This document shows, piece after piece, positions 1-10,136 of a DNA stretch of 64,000 bases. Every line of letters begins with the position of its first letter. The first letter of the stretch is position 1. The notes beneath the pieces are model-generated. The model had not been told where the DNA came from. It saw only the letters and a program-made list of their open reading frames with translations, and ran no database searches. The stretch comes from Jannaschia sp. S6380 (GTDB lineage Bacteria > Pseudomonadota > Alphaproteobacteria > Rhodobacterales > Rhodobacteraceae): assembly GCF_023015695.1 (NCBI RefSeq), contig NZ_JALKAS010000002.1:516501-580500 (forward strand). The letters are read 5' to 3'. The position numbers were made by a program, and so were the translations under genes.

Positions 1-1
1 C

Positions 2-73
2 GACACCGGGCTGGATGCCGGGATCGTGGCGGAGGCCGGAGACATGGCGCAACGTATGAGGCATGGCGAATGA
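2..73 (+). CDS. C-terminal end of an upstream CDS (possibly HMG-CoA lyase)
   Basis: Only the last 23 codons are inside the window; the frame is open from base 2 to a TGA that overlaps the next start codon (ATGA). The visible tail begins DTGLD, which resembles the TGxD segment near the end of hydroxymethylglutaryl-CoA lyases, and the next gene is a LiuC-like hydratase. Leucine-degradation operons often place these two together. The identification rests on a very short tail and context, so it is a guess. Confidence 0.4.
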   Translation, partial: DTGLDAGIVAEAGDMAQRMRHGE

Positions 74-852
74 CCCACGACACCCTGGATGTGACGCGCG
101 ACGAACGCGGCGTGGTGACGGTGCGGCTGAACCTGCCCGACACGCACAACGCCCTGTCGGCGCGAATGATGGACGAGCTGACCGAACTGGCCGGGACGGT
201 GGGCGCCGATGACAGCCGCGCCGTCGTCCTGACCGGCAATGGCAAATCGTTCTGCGCCGGGGGCGACCTGCGTTGGATGCGGGCGCAGTTCGACGCGGAT
301 GCCGCCGCGCGTGCGGCGGAAGCGCGGCGGCTGGCCGGCATGCTGCAGGCGCTGAACACGCTGCCGAAGCCGCTGATCGCGGGGGTGAACGGCGCGGCCT
401 TCGGCGGCGGCGTGGGACTGGCCTGCGTGGCGGACGTAGCCGTGGGCGTCGACACCGCGCTGTTCGGCCTGACCGAGACGCGGCTGGGCCTGATCCCCGC
501 GACGATCGGACCCTACGTCATCGCGCGGATGGGCGAGGGGCGGGCGCGGCGCGTGTTCATGTCGTCGCGGCGCTTCGACGCGGCCGAGGCGGTCGAACTC
601 GGCGTCCTGTCGCGTGCCGTCGCTACGGCCGATTTGGATGCGGCAGTCGAGGCGGAGGTCGTGCCCTACCTGTCCTGCGCGCCGGGGGCCGTGGCCGATG
701 CGAAGCGGCTGGCCCGCAGCCTGGGGCCCACCATCGATGAGGGGGTGATCGCCGCCACGATCGACGCGCTCGCCGCGCGGTGGGAGGGGGACGAGGCCGC
801 CGAGGGGGTCGGCGCGTTCTTCGACAAGCGCAAGCCGCGCTGGGCGACCTGA
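70..852 (+). CDS. Enoyl-CoA hydratase/isomerase family protein, methylglutaconyl-CoA hydratase type
   Basis: A 260-residue crotonase-fold protein. The SFCAGGDLRWM loop (about residues 60-70) and the FGGGVGLACVAD stretch (about 112-123) form the CoA-binding and oxyanion-hole regions. The TETRLGLIPATIG segment keeps the first catalytic-type glutamate. The second glutamate of classical hydratases is replaced by arginine, a pattern also seen in the LiuC/methylglutaconyl-CoA hydratase branch. It would hydrate methylglutaconyl-CoA to HMG-CoA in leucine degradation. The start overlaps the upstream stop by ATGA, so it is the last gene of a coupled operon whose other members lie outside the window. 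The family call is firm; the exact substrate is inferred. Confidence 0.8.
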   Translation: MTHDTLDVTRDERGVVTVRLNLPDTHNALSARMMDELTELAGTVGADDSRAVVLTGNGKSFCAGGDLRWMRAQFDADAAARAAEARRLAGMLQALNTLPKPLIAGVNGAAFGGGVGLACVADVAVGVDTALFGLTETRLGLIPATIGPYVIARMGEGRARRVFMSSRRFDAAEAVELGVLSRAVATADLDAAVEAEVVPYLSCAPGAVADAKRLARSLGPTIDEGVIAATIDALAARWEGDEAAEGVGAFFDKRKPRWAT

Positions 853-951
853 CGACGCGCGGCGGAACGCGGCCTGCCGGGTCATCGCCGCTTGCCGTTC
901 CCCCCGCCCGCGATAGTGTGGCCGCAACCCTCGCCAGAAGGACCTGCAGAC

Positions 952-2073
952 ATGCTGAACCGCCGAACATTTACCTTGATGCTTGCCGCGACGCCGCTTT
1001 CGGCCTGCGCCGACGCGCCCGCCATGTCGGCGCGGCCCGGCGCGCGCGCGGCCGATCCCGATCTGGTGCCGCGCGCGACGGCGGGCTGGTCCGCCTGGGT
1101 CGCGTCCTTCAAGGGCCGTGCCCGGTCCGCGGGCATCCGCGCGGACGTGATCGACGCGGCGTTTCGCGGCGCGGGTTTCGTGCCCGGCGTGGTGGCGCGC
1201 GACCGCAACCAGACCGAGTTCAGGCGCAGCTTCGAGGATTACCTCAACATCGTCGCGCCCGAGAGCAAGGTCGAGGCCGGACGCGCCGCCTTCGCGCGGC
1301 AGCGGCGGGCGCTCGCGGCGATCGAGGCGCGCTACGGCGTGCCGGCCGAGATCGTCTGCGCGATCTGGGGCGTGGAGAGCAATTACGGCCAGCGGCGCGG
1401 CGACATCCCGACCATCTCCGCCATCTCGACGCTGGCCTATGACGGTCGGCGCGGCGCATTCTTCGAAAGCCAGCTCATCGCCGCGCTGCGTATCCTCCAG
1501 GCGGGCGACGTTGCGCCGGACCGGATGGTCGGGTCTTGGGCGGGCGCGATGGGCCACACGCAGTTCATCCCGACCAGCTACCTGCAATCGGCGGTGGATT
1601 TCGACGGCGACGGGCGGCGCGACATCTGGGGCGAGGATCCGACGGATGCGCTGGCCTCCGCCGCGTCCTACCTTGCCGGGGCGGGATGGCAGCGGGGGGC
1701 GACCTGGGCCGTCGAGGACCCGTCGGGAGGCCTGACGCCCGATGCGGGCGGGCCGTCCTTCCGGACCGGGCCGAACTTCCGCGTCATCAAGCGGTACAAC
1801 AATTCCGACAGCTACGCACTGGGCGTCGGGCACCTGGCCGACCGGATCGCGGGGGGCGGGCCGCTGCGCGCGTCGTTCGGGCCGGACCGGTTCGGCATGA
1901 CCAAGGATCAGCGGCAGGAGCTGCAGCGCCGCCTAACCGCCACCGGCTTCGACACCGACGGCACGGACGGCGTGATCGGCCCGAAGAGCCGCGCGGCCAT
2001 CGCCGCGTTCCAGCGGTCGCGGGGCTTGCCCGCGACCGGCGATCCGTCCCTGCGCCTGCTGGCGATGTTCTGA
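952..2073 (+). CDS. Lytic murein transglycosylase, MltB family, with C-terminal peptidoglycan-binding domain
   Basis: 373 residues. I chose the ATG at 952 because an AGAAGGA Shine-Dalgarno lies about 10 bases upstream and the protein then begins with a short hydrophobic leader ending in the lipobox LSAC (about residues 14-17), which predicts an outer-membrane lipoprotein. The catalytic domain contains GVESNYGQRRGDIP, with the expected catalytic glutamate, followed by TISAISTLAYDGRR and the GAMGHTQFIPTSY segment typical of SLT_2/MltB enzymes. The last 60 residues (GTDGVIGPKSRAAIAAFQ) are a PG_binding_1 domain. It would cleave the MurNAc-GlcNAc bond non-hydrolytically during wall remodelling. 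It is transcribed alone, just upstream of the nuo promoter. Confidence 0.88.
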   Translation: MLNRRTFTLMLAATPLSACADAPAMSARPGARAADPDLVPRATAGWSAWVASFKGRARSAGIRADVIDAAFRGAGFVPGVVARDRNQTEFRRSFEDYLNIVAPESKVEAGRAAFARQRRALAAIEARYGVPAEIVCAIWGVESNYGQRRGDIPTISAISTLAYDGRRGAFFESQLIAALRILQAGDVAPDRMVGSWAGAMGHTQFIPTSYLQSAVDFDGDGRRDIWGEDPTDALASAASYLAGAGWQRGATWAVEDPSGGLTPDAGGPSFRTGPNFRVIKRYNNSDSYALGVGHLADRIAGGGPLRASFGPDRFGMTKDQRQELQRRLTATGFDTDGTDGVIGPKSRAAIAAFQRSRGLPATGDPSLRLLAMF

Positions 2074-2083
2074 TCCGTGCACG

Positions 2084-2112
2084 TTGACCACAGGGTGCCC
2101 CGGGCCTAGAAA
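2084..2112 (+). promoter_or_regulatory. Candidate sigma-70 promoter of the nuo operon
   Basis: TTGACC (2084-2089), a 17-base spacer, then TAGAAA (2107-2112), in the gap between the transglycosylase stop and nuoA. The predicted start would lie about 20 bases before the nuoA ATG. Both hexamers are close to consensus in otherwise GC-rich sequence. Not tested experimentally. Confidence 0.5.
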
Positions 2113-2139
2113 CCCCCGAACCCGCCCTGCCCGGAGGCC

Positions 2140-2508
2140 ATGATGGAAGTCCTGCTGCTCGAATACCTGCCGGTCCTGATCTTCCTGGGCTTGGCCGTGG
2201 GGCTGGGCCTGGTGCTGATCCTGGCGGCGGCGATCCTGGCCGTGCGCGCGCCCGACCCCGAGAAGGTGTCGGCCTATGAATGCGGGTTCAACGCCTTCGA
2301 CGACGCGCGGATGAAGTTCGACGTGCGCTTCTACCTGGTCGCGATCCTGTTCATCATCTTCGACCTGGAGATCGCGTTCCTGTTCCCCTGGGCCGTCAGC
2401 TTCGCCGGCCTGTCGGATGCCGCGTTCTGGTCGATGATGGCGTTCCTGGCCGTGCTGACCGTGGGCTTCGCCTACGAATGGAAGAAGGGTGCGCTGGAGT
2501 GGGAATGA
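2140..2508 (+). CDS. nuoA: NADH-quinone oxidoreductase subunit A
   Basis: A 122-residue membrane subunit of complex I at the junction of the membrane and peripheral arms. It has three hydrophobic helices (about 10-35, 66-88 and 96-115) and the conserved loop [20 protein letters not shown] between helices 1 and 2, which is diagnostic of NuoA/ND3. GGAGG sits just before two adjacent ATG codons (2140 and 2143); either may be used. It is first in the fourteen-gene nuo cluster but is separated from nuoB by 210 bases. Confidence 0.96.
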   Translation: MMEVLLLEYLPVLIFLGLAVGLGLVLILAAAILAVRAPDPEKVSAYECGFNAFDDARMKFDVRFYLVAILFIIFDLEIAFLFPWAVSFAGLSDAAFWSMMAFLAVLTVGFAYEWKKGALEWE

Positions 2509-2636
2509 GCGGGCCGGCCCGCCATCTGCGCGGGGCCGCCTGAGGCGCCATGGCGGGGCGGGACGCGATGTCGCGGGCCTTCCCCTCACGCGATGCGGTT
2601 CGCCGACCTATGTTATCGTCCGGGGCGGTGCCCGCG

Positions 2637-2665
2637 TTGACCCCCCCTGGGCCGCGGGCTACACC
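2637..2665 (+). promoter_or_regulatory. Candidate internal promoter between nuoA and nuoB
   Basis: TTGACC (2637-2642), a 17-base spacer and TACACC (2660-2665) lie in the 210-base non-coding gap between nuoA and nuoB. The -35 hexamer and spacing match the candidate promoter upstream of nuoA; the -10 is weaker. I see no ORF of note in the gap. Confidence 0.35.
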
Positions 2666-2706
2666 CCGACCCGACCGGCGGCCGCGGCCCCGAGCGAGAG
2701 ACCTGA

Positions 2707-3251
<545 letters not shown>

Positions 3252-3252
<1 letters not shown>

Positions 3253-3875
3253 TGAGCTATCTGGACCAGACGGATCAGTTGCGGGAACTGGCCGCGCATA
3301 TCGAGCTTCGGCAGCCCGACCTCGTCTCGAACACCGAGATCGCCCGGGGTGAGCTGACGATCGAGGCGACGGGTTCGGACCTGCCCGCGCTGGCGGAGTT
3401 CCTCAAGACCGACGAGCAATGCCGTTTCGCCACCTTCGTCGACCTGACCGCGATCGACTATCCGGGCGATGAGCGCCGCTTCTGCGTGGTCTACCATTTC
3501 CTGTCGATGTACCTGAACCAGCGGATCCGCCTCAAGATCCATGTGCGCGAGGAGGAGATCGTCCCCTCCATCATCGACATTTACCCGGCGGCCAACTGGT
3601 TCGAGCGCGAGGTGTTCGACATGTTCGGCATCCTGTTCTCGGGCCACCCGGATCTGCGGCGCATCCTGACCGACTACGGCTTCCGCGGGCATCCGCTGCG
3701 CAAGGATTTTCCTACCACCGGCTATACCGAAGTGCGGTACGACGAGGTCGAGAAGCGCGTGGTCTACGAACCCGTCTCGCTGACGCAGGAATACCGCCAG
3801 TTCGACTTCATGTCCCCGTGGGAGGGGGCGGAATACGTGCTGCCGGGTGATGAGAAGGGGGAGGGGGCGAAATGA
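3252..3875 (+). CDS. nuoC: NADH-quinone oxidoreductase subunit C
   Basis: A 207-residue cofactor-free peripheral subunit (30 kDa type). The signature ERExFDMFGI-type segment appears as [20 protein letters not shown], followed by [17 protein letters not shown]. NuoC is separate from NuoD here, unlike the fused NuoCD of E. coli. It overlaps nuoB by one base and nuoD by four (ATGA). Confidence 0.97.
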
Positions 3876-5104
3876 TGGATGGTGACCTGAATCCCCGCGG
3901 CTACGACGACGCCCTGACCGGCGAGCAGAAGATCCGCAATTTCAACATCAACTTCGGTCCGCAGCACCCGGCGGCCCATGGTGTGCTGCGGCTGGTGCTG
4001 GAGCTTGACGGCGAGATCGTGGAGCGGTGCGATCCGCATATCGGTCTGCTGCACCGGGGCACCGAGAAGCTGATGGAGAGCCGCACGTATCTCCAGAACC
4101 TGCCCTATCTGGATCGTCTCGACTACGTGGCCCCGATGAACCAGGAACATGCCTGGTGTCTGGCCATCGAGCGTCTGACCGGCGTCGAGGTGCCGCGTCG
4201 CGCGCAGTTGATCCGTGTGCTGTTCTGCGAAATCGGGCGCATCCTTTCGCATCTGCTGAACGTGACCACGCAGGCCATGGACGTGGGCGCGCTGACGCCG
4301 CCGCTCTGGGGGTTCGAGGAGCGCGAGAAGCTGATGGTCTTCTACGAGCGGGCCTGCGGCGCGCGTTTGCACGCGGCCTATTTCCGGCCCGGCGGCGTAC
4401 ATCAGGACCTGACGCCCTCGCTGATCGACGACATCGAAGCCTGGTGCGAGACCTTCCCTTCTGTGCTGGCCGATATCGACGGGCTGCTGACCGAGAACCG
4501 TATCTTCAAGCAGCGCAACGTCGACATCGCCATCGTCTCCGAACAGGAGGTGATGGACTGGGGCTTCTCCGGCGTCATGGCGCGCGGGTCCGGCCTGGCA
4601 TGGGACCTGCGCCGCGCGCAGCCCTACGAGTGCTACAGCGAGTTCGAGTTCGGCGTCCCGATCGGCAAGAACGGCGATTGCTACGACCGCTACCTCGTGC
4701 GGATGGAGGAGATGCGGCAGTCGCTGCGCATCATGAAGCAGGCCATCGCCAAGCTGCGCGAACCCGAAGGGCAGGGCGACATTCTGGCCCGCGGCAAAAT
4801 CACCCCGCCGAAGCGTGCCGACATGAAGACGTCGATGGAAAGCCTGATCCATCACTTCAAGCTCTACACCGAAGGGTTCCACGTGCCCGAGGGCGAGGTC
4901 TATGCCGCCGTCGAGGCGCCCAAGGGCGAGTTCGGCGTCTATCTGGTCTCGGATGGCTCGAACAAACCTTACCGCGCGAAGCTGCGCGCGCCGGGATACC
5001 TGCACCTGCAGGCGATGGACCACATCTCGAAGGGCCACCAGTTGGCCGACGTCGCCGCCATCATCGGGACGCTGGACGTGGTGTTCGGGGAGATCGATCG
5101 GTAA
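3872..5104 (+). CDS. nuoD: NADH-quinone oxidoreductase subunit D
   Basis: The 410-residue 49-kDa-type subunit that forms the quinone chamber with NuoB. It opens with [19 protein letters not shown], the conserved N-terminal loop carrying the quinone-binding histidine. Later [10 protein letters not shown] and the C-terminal DVVFGEIDR are family hallmarks. The start overlaps the nuoC stop by four bases. Between its stop and nuoE there are 54 bases. Confidence 0.97.
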   Translation: MMDGDLNPRGYDDALTGEQKIRNFNINFGPQHPAAHGVLRLVLELDGEIVERCDPHIGLLHRGTEKLMESRTYLQNLPYLDRLDYVAPMNQEHAWCLAIERLTGVEVPRRAQLIRVLFCEIGRILSHLLNVTTQAMDVGALTPPLWGFEEREKLMVFYERACGARLHAAYFRPGGVHQDLTPSLIDDIEAWCETFPSVLADIDGLLTENRIFKQRNVDIAIVSEQEVMDWGFSGVMARGSGLAWDLRRAQPYECYSEFEFGVPIGKNGDCYDRYLVRMEEMRQSLRIMKQAIAKLREPEGQGDILARGKITPPKRADMKTSMESLIHHFKLYTEGFHVPEGEVYAAVEAPKGEFGVYLVSDGSNKPYRAKLRAPGYLHLQAMDHISKGHQLADVAAIIGTLDVVFGEIDR

Positions 5105-5158
5105 CCCGATGCCGAATGAGCCTGCCTTCGAGATCGAATAGAAAGTGGTCAGTCAATA

Positions 5159-6463
5159 ATGCTACGCCGCCTCCACGCCGAACAGCCCGAGACCTTCGCC
5201 TTCACGCCCGCCAACCAGGCCTGGGCCGAGGCGCAGATGACCAAGTATCCTGAAGGGCGGCAGGCCAGTGCCGTGATCCCGCTGCTCTGGCGTGCGCAGG
5301 AGCAGGAGGGCTGGCTGACCCGCCCCGCCATGGAGCATGTGGCCGAGATGTTGGGCCTGGCCTATATCCGGGTGCTGGAAGTGGCGACCTTCTACTTCAT
5401 GTTCCAGTTGCGCCCGGTCGGGCAGGCGGCGCATATCCAGATCTGCGGCACGACGTCCTGCATGATCTGCGGGGCCGAGGACCTGGTCGCCGTCTGCCGC
5501 GAGAAGATTGCGCCCAGGCCGCACGAGATCAGCGCCGACGGGCAGTTGAGCTGGGAGGAGGTCGAGTGCCTCGGCGCCTGCGCGAACGCGCCGATGGCGC
5601 AGATCGGCAAGGACTACTACGAGGATCTGACGCCGGAGCGCCTTGGTGATCTGCTCGAGAAACTTCGCACCGGCGGCGTTCCGGTCCCCGGCCCGCAGAA
5701 CGGCCGTTTCGCCTCCGAGCCGCTGGGCGGGGCGACCAGCCTGACCGACCATGCGCAGAGCCCCGACCATGCGCGGAACGCCAGCGTGGCCCTCGCCGTT
5801 TCGATCGGCGACACGGTCAAGCGTATCGACGGCACCGAGGTTCCGCTGACGCATCCCTGGCACCGCGCCGAGCAGGCCGATCCGAACCCCGAAACCGCGG
5901 CGCGCGACCCGATGCTGGGACCCAGCGGGCCGGACGGCAAGCAGGCGGGCAAGGTCCGTGGCCAGCCCGATGCCAACCGCGAACGCGGGGATGCCAGCGA
6001 CGGGGTCGCCAATGTTCGCGGCTCGGACGCCGATGCCAAGGGCCGCCCGGACGAGGGCGACGTCGCACCGGAGGGCAGGCCGGACGCGGGCGAGGGCCTG
6101 GGCGAAGGCAACGCGCCCCGGGTCACGGGCGATACCGACACCGACGGCGGCCTGGCGGGTACGCAGACGGCAGCCGAATCGCTGGCCACGCCGACCGAGG
6201 GCCGCCGCCCGGAGGCGATGGACGCGCCTCGGGGCGGACAACCCGACGACCTGAAGCGGATCGCCGGGATCGGTCCGAAGCTTGAAAAGCTGTGCAACTC
6301 CCTTGGTTTCTGGCATTTCGACCAGATCGCCGGCTGGTCCGCCGAGGAGGTCGCCTGGGTGGACCGCCACCTGCAGGGGTTCAAGGGACGCGTGACGCGT
6401 GACGAATGGGTCAAACAGGCTAAGATGCTGTCTGAGGGGGGCGCGGGACCGCGTTCCGAGTGA
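5159..6463 (+). CDS. nuoE: NADH-quinone oxidoreductase subunit E with long C-terminal extension
   Basis: 434 residues, far longer than the usual 160-240. Residues 1 to about 185 are the thioredoxin-like NuoE domain with the [2Fe-2S] N1a ligands CGTTSC and CLGAC. Residues about 190-365 are a low-complexity, acidic, Asp/Gly/Pro-rich linker. The last 65 residues form a helix-hairpin-helix-like domain ([17 protein letters not shown], then [18 protein letters not shown]). Such extended NuoE proteins are known in Rhodobacterales. The same tail domain recurs in the next gene at about 80 percent identity by eye. The role of the tail is unknown; it might dock accessory proteins or nucleic acid. Confidence 0.93.
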   Translation: MLRRLHAEQPETFAFTPANQAWAEAQMTKYPEGRQASAVIPLLWRAQEQEGWLTRPAMEHVAEMLGLAYIRVLEVATFYFMFQLRPVGQAAHIQICGTTSCMICGAEDLVAVCREKIAPRPHEISADGQLSWEEVECLGACANAPMAQIGKDYYEDLTPERLGDLLEKLRTGGVPVPGPQNGRFASEPLGGATSLTDHAQSPDHARNASVALAVSIGDTVKRIDGTEVPLTHPWHRAEQADPNPETAARDPMLGPSGPDGKQAGKVRGQPDANRERGDASDGVANVRGSDADAKGRPDEGDVAPEGRPDAGEGLGEGNAPRVTGDTDTDGGLAGTQTAAESLATPTEGRRPEAMDAPRGGQPDDLKRIAGIGPKLEKLCNSLGFWHFDQIAGWSAEEVAWVDRHLQGFKGRVTRDEWVKQAKMLSEGGAGPRSE

Positions 6464-6514
6464 ACCAGGGGCCGCCTGCCATGTCGCGCGCCCCGTCCAA
6501 GGGGGAGTGACGAC

Positions 6515-7267
6515 ATGAACGACACCGCTGGCAAGATCTTTCGCAATCGCTTGGCCGTCGCGGGCGCGGGCGGTTTCCTGGCCTTCATACTGTTCTGGCT
6601 CGCCGGCGGCTGGAATTTCTTCGGCGCGTTGCTGATGGGGCTGGTGCTGTTCGCGCTCTTCTACGTCCTGATCGGCATGATCGGCGCGGGTGGCGGCGCA
6701 AGCGGTTCTGCGCCGTTCAGCGCGTCCTCCGGGGCGGGCCATCATTCCGCCTCCACGGGCGGCAGCACCGTGCCCCCGAGCGTCGGCGGCGGCGGTGCGG
6801 CGGCCGGGGGTGGCGCGCCCGCCGCGACATCGCCCGCGGCGACGGGAACGCCGGTCGGGGAGGGTGCCGATACGTCATCCGAGCGGTCCGAGGACGCCGC
6901 CGCCGCGAAGGCGGCCACCCGGTCCGGCAAGGGCACCACTTCAGGTCCTGCAGCCAGCGCCGACGACGACGCCGATCCCGGCGTCAAGCCGGAGACGCTG
7001 GACGCCCCGCGGGACGGATCGGCGGACGACCTGAAGCGGATCAAGGGCGTGGGGCCGAAGCTGGAGGAGCTTTGCAACAAGCTCGGCTTCTGGCATTTCG
7101 ACCAGATCGCGAACTGGTCCGACGAGGAGGTCGCCTGGGTCGACCGGCATCTCGAGGGCTTCAAGGGCCGCGTCCGGCGCGACGACTGGGTCACGCAGGC
7201 GCGTCAGTTGGCTGGCGGCGGCGACACGGATTTCTCGCGCCGGGTGGACAAGGGCGGCATGTACTGA
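6515..7267 (+). CDS. Membrane-anchored hypothetical protein carrying the NuoE-tail HhH domain
   Basis: 250 residues. The N-terminus has two closely spaced transmembrane segments (about 15-32 and 36-57), followed by a Gly/Ala/Ser-rich linker (about 58-150). The C-terminal domain (DDLKRIKGVGPKLEELC to FKGRVRRDDWV) is nearly the same as the end of NuoE just upstream. The architecture suggests a membrane tether that shows the same helix-hairpin-helix fold on the cytoplasmic side. The gene lies in the nuo operon, 51 bases after nuoE, with a GGGGGAG ribosome site. Function unknown; a complex I assembly or anchoring role is inferred from context only. Confidence 0.75.
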   Translation: MNDTAGKIFRNRLAVAGAGGFLAFILFWLAGGWNFFGALLMGLVLFALFYVLIGMIGAGGGASGSAPFSASSGAGHHSASTGGSTVPPSVGGGGAAAGGGAPAATSPAATGTPVGEGADTSSERSEDAAAAKAATRSGKGTTSGPAASADDDADPGVKPETLDAPRDGSADDLKRIKGVGPKLEELCNKLGFWHFDQIANWSDEEVAWVDRHLEGFKGRVRRDDWVTQARQLAGGGDTDFSRRVDKGGMY

Positions 7268-7337
7268 AACCGGGATCGGCCTGCGACCGCGGGGCGGCTT
7301 GACGCCGTTCGGCGCGACCTGTTGAAGAGGGCGCGAA

Positions 7338-7568
7338 ATGACACGGCCCCCGGACCATGAGATGGCGATCGCCAGACGCTCCCGCATGGTGGCCATGGTG
7401 ATCGTCGGGACGGCGCTTCTTTGGATGGTGGCGCAGTTCGCGGGCGCGAACCTGGGGGTGCCGGTGCGCTGGATGGTGCTGATCGACCTGATCGCACTGG
7501 CGGCGTTGGCTTGGGCGATGATCGTGGCGGTCGGCATCTGGAAGATGCGCCGCGACAAGGAGAACTGA
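7338..7568 (+). CDS. DUF5337-type small membrane protein
   Basis: A 76-residue protein with a short basic N-terminus (IARRSRM), two predicted transmembrane helices (about 17-36 and 43-66) and a charged end. The size, topology and position immediately before nuoF match the DUF5337 family, which is found in Rhodobacterales nuo operons. Only two bases separate its stop from the nuoF ATG. No biochemical function is known. Confidence 0.75.
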   Translation: MTRPPDHEMAIARRSRMVAMVIVGTALLWMVAQFAGANLGVPVRWMVLIDLIALAALAWAMIVAVGIWKMRRDKEN

Positions 7569-7570
7569 CG

Positions 7571-8863
7571 ATGCTGCAGGACCGGGACCGGATCTTCACC
7601 AATATCTATGGCATGGACGATCGGTCGCTGAAGGGCGCGCAGGCGCGGGGCCATTGGGACGGCACCAAGGACCTGATCGGCCTGGGCCGCGACAAGATCG
7701 TCGAGATCATGAAGGCGAGCGGTTTGCGCGGCCGGGGCGGCGCGGGTTTCCCCACGGGCCTGAAATGGTCGTTCATGCCCAAGGAGAGCGACGGCCGCCC
7801 GGCCTATCTCGTCATCAACGCCGACGAATCCGAGCCCGGCACCTGCAAGGACCGGGAGATCATGCGCCACGATCCCCACACCCTGATCGAGGGCGCGCTG
7901 ATCGCGTCCTTCGCGATGGGCGCGCATGCCTGCTACATCTACATCCGCGGCGAATACATCCGCGAGAAGGAGGCGTTGCAGAACGCCATCGACGAGGCCT
8001 ACGAGGCCGGGCTCCTGGGGCCGAACGCGGCGAAATCAGGCTGGGATTTCGACCTGTACCTGACGCATGGGGCGGGGGCGTATATCTGCGGCGAGGAGAC
8101 CGCCCTGATCGAAAGCCTAGAGGGCAAGAAGGGCATGCCGCGCATGAAGCCGCCCTTCCCGGCGGGTGCGGGGCTCTATGGCTGTCCGACGACGGTGAAC
8201 AATGTCGAGTCGATCGCGGTCGTGCCCACGATCCTGCGGCGCGGCGCCGAATGGTTCGCTGGTTTCGGCCGGCCGAACAACGCGGGCACCAAGCTTTTCG
8301 CGATCTCGGGCCATGTGAACCGGCCCTGCGTTGTCGAGGAGGCGATGAGCATCTCGTTCGAGGAGTTGATCGAGACGCATTGCGGCGGCATCCGCGGCGG
8401 CTGGGACAACCTCAAGGCGGTGATCCCCGGCGGCTCCTCGGTGCCGCTGATCCCGGGGCGCGACATGCGCGACGCGATCATGGATTTCGACTACCTGAAG
8501 GAGCAGAAATCCGGCCTCGGCACCGCTGCGGTCATCGTGATGGACAACTCCACCGACGTCATCAAGGCGATCTGGCGGCTTGCGGCCTTCTACAAGCATG
8601 AAAGCTGCGGCCAGTGCACGCCTTGCCGCGAAGGCACCGGCTGGATGATGCGCGTCATGGACCGGCTGGTGAAGGGCGAGGCGGAGGTCGAGGAGATCGA
8701 CATGCTGCTCGACGTCACCAAGCAGGTGGAGGGTCATACGATCTGTGCACTGGGCGACGCCGCCGCCTGGCCGATCCAGGGTCTGATCCGGCATTTCCGC
8801 GACGAGATCGAGGACCGCATCCTGCACAAGCGCACCCCTCGCCCGGCCGTGGCCGCCGAGTGA
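7571..8863 (+). CDS. nuoF: NADH-quinone oxidoreductase subunit F
   Basis: The 430-residue NADH- and FMN-binding subunit. [13 protein letters not shown] (about 55-67) is the FMN/NADH glycine-rich motif, [11 protein letters not shown] follows, and the [4Fe-4S] N3 ligands are in [12 protein letters not shown] (about 343-354) with a fourth cysteine in HTICALGD. The frame is open further upstream, but the ATG at 7571 gives the conserved N-terminus [14 protein letters not shown] and directly follows the previous gene. Its stop is embedded in the GTGA start of the next gene. Confidence 0.96.
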   Translation: MLQDRDRIFTNIYGMDDRSLKGAQARGHWDGTKDLIGLGRDKIVEIMKASGLRGRGGAGFPTGLKWSFMPKESDGRPAYLVINADESEPGTCKDREIMRHDPHTLIEGALIASFAMGAHACYIYIRGEYIREKEALQNAIDEAYEAGLLGPNAAKSGWDFDLYLTHGAGAYICGEETALIESLEGKKGMPRMKPPFPAGAGLYGCPTTVNNVESIAVVPTILRRGAEWFAGFGRPNNAGTKLFAISGHVNRPCVVEEAMSISFEELIETHCGGIRGGWDNLKAVIPGGSSVPLIPGRDMRDAIMDFDYLKEQKSGLGTAAVIVMDNSTDVIKAIWRLAAFYKHESCGQCTPCREGTGWMMRVMDRLVKGEAEVEEIDMLLDVTKQVEGHTICALGDAAAWPIQGLIRHFRDEIEDRILHKRTPRPAVAAE

Positions 8864-9342
8864 TCCGCGCGGTCGTCTTTTCGGTGCTGCTGGCCGGCCC
8901 CGCCCTCGCGCAGGACGGATCGGCCGATGCGCTGGCGCCCTTCGCGGCCTATGCGCACACGTTGGCCGCCTTGGCTGGCTGGGCGGTCCTGACGACCGTT
9001 CTGGCCGCCCTGTCGACCTGCGGCAAACCCCAAATCCGCACCGAAAGCGGGCATCCGGCACGCGACTATTCCGATCCGTTCTATCGCCGCACGCGGGCCC
9101 ATCTGAACGCGGTAGAGAGTACGGGCCCCTTCATCGCCGCCGCGGTCGCCGCCATTCTGATCGGCGCGCCGCCCTTCTGGGTGAACCTTCTGGCGTCGGT
9201 CTTCCTTGTCGCGCGGATCGGGATGGCCATCGTCCATATCGGGACGGAAAATCAGCCGGCCCGTTCCGCCTTGTTCGCCGTGGGTCTCTTCTGCGTTATC
9301 GGCTTGGCCGGAATGGCGCTCGTCGGGGCGGTGACGGCGTGA
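8860..9342 (+). CDS. MAPEG family membrane protein
   Basis: About 160 residues from a GTG that overlaps the nuoF stop (GTGA). It has a signal-like first helix (LLAGPALAQ) and three further hydrophobic helices. [12 protein letters not shown] followed by a helix pair resembles the MAPEG fold of membrane-bound eicosanoid/glutathione-metabolism proteins; in bacteria the function is mostly unknown. Its stop overlaps the next GTG start in the same way, so nuoF and the two following genes form a translationally coupled chain. A detox or membrane-lipid role cannot be deduced. Confidence 0.75.
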   Translation: MIRAVVFSVLLAGPALAQDGSADALAPFAAYAHTLAALAGWAVLTTVLAALSTCGKPQIRTESGHPARDYSDPFYRRTRAHLNAVESTGPFIAAAVAAILIGAPPFWVNLLASVFLVARIGMAIVHIGTENQPARSALFAVGLFCVIGLAGMALVGAVTA

Positions 9343-9731
9343 TCCGCGTTTTGTGCGTCTGCATGCTCGCCACACCCGCATGGGCCGAGGAGGTGCTGCC
9401 CGCGCCCGACTATTTCGTGGACTCGGCGATGGCGACGTCCACGGCCCAGGTCCTGGCGCGCAGCTGCACGCGACTTTCGGTCAACCCGGTGGAGATGACC
9501 CGGCATGGCGATGCCGTCCTCGACGCCCTGGCGCGCGATGGCTTCACGGCCGAGAACCTGGCGACCCGCATGGCCGATCCGTCGACGCAGGTCGCGGTGC
9601 AGCAGCGGACGTTCCTGCAGAAGCACGACCTGACCGAGGGCGCCTCGGAGGCTGAGGTCTGTGTCGCCGGACTGCGCGAGATCGCCGAGGGCACGAACAT
9701 CGGAAAGCTGTTGGTGGAGGTCGAGGAATGA
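9339..9731 (+). CDS. Secreted hypothetical protein, DUF5333-like
   Basis: 130 residues from GTG, overlapping the previous stop by four bases. A short signal peptide ends at AWA (about residue 16). The mature part holds a cysteine (SCTRLS), a GFTAENL segment and a C-terminal EVCVAGLREIAEGTNIGKLL. The gene at 10201 shows the same order of elements (one cysteine, G[FY][ST]AE, a second cysteine, then IG/VGxLL), so the two look like diverged paralogues. The two cysteines could form a periplasmic disulfide. Function unknown. Confidence 0.65.
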   Translation: MIRVLCVCMLATPAWAEEVLPAPDYFVDSAMATSTAQVLARSCTRLSVNPVEMTRHGDAVLDALARDGFTAENLATRMADPSTQVAVQQRTFLQKHDLTEGASEAEVCVAGLREIAEGTNIGKLLVEVEE

Positions 9732-10108
9732 GGATCACATTGCTGACGCTGATGGCGGCGATGCTGGTCGGTTGTGGCACGATCGATCGGCTGGGCTCCG
9801 GCGTGTCATCGCCCTTCCGTGGCGACGGGCTCCGCGGCGCGCAGGCCGAGGTGGGCGGTCTGCGGTTCCGGACCCGCCTGAGCGTCGTGAGCGAGGATCG
9901 GCGTGGCTTCGCGACGGCCACGCGCGGCGCCGCCCGTGCGCCTGTGTCGGCGGCCGAGGCCGGACGCCTTCGCGCGACGGAATACTGCATCCGCCGGTTC
10001 GGCGGGTCCGAGATCGCGTGGGACATCGCCCCCGAGGGGTTCGACGCGGCCGCCGCGGTCGAGGCGGACGGCACGCTGCGCCTCCGGGGCGTCTGCCTGA
10101 CGCGCTGA
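9728..10108 (+). CDS. Hypothetical lipoprotein in the nuo operon
   Basis: 126 residues, overlapping the previous gene by ATGA. The N-terminus MRITLLTLMAAMLVGC is a lipoprotein signal with lipobox LVGC (cysteine 16). The mature domain has two further cysteines (EYCIRRFGG and GVCLTR), compatible with a disulfide, and no motif I recognise. Coupled translation with its neighbours suggests it belongs to the same functional set as the MAPEG and DUF5333-like proteins. Confidence 0.6.
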   Translation: MRITLLTLMAAMLVGCGTIDRLGSGVSSPFRGDGLRGAQAEVGGLRFRTRLSVVSEDRRGFATATRGAARAPVSAAEAGRLRATEYCIRRFGGSEIAWDIAPEGFDAAAAVEADGTLRLRGVCLTR

Positions 10109-10136
10109 ACGGACGGCTATCGGCCTCGCCGGTCCG

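Noticed and set aside
3764..5038. Long open frame antisense to nuoD (424 codons)
   Set aside because: High GC makes the opposite strand free of stops; nuoD is certain and the antisense product is His/Arg/Ala-rich with no family features. The same applies to long antisense frames over nuoE, nuoG, nuoL, nuoM, fdhA, pot permeases and dctM.
5109..5141. Ten-codon ORF ([10 protein letters not shown]) between nuoD and nuoE
   Set aside because: No ribosome-binding site and no overlap with neighbours; too short to support without conservation data.
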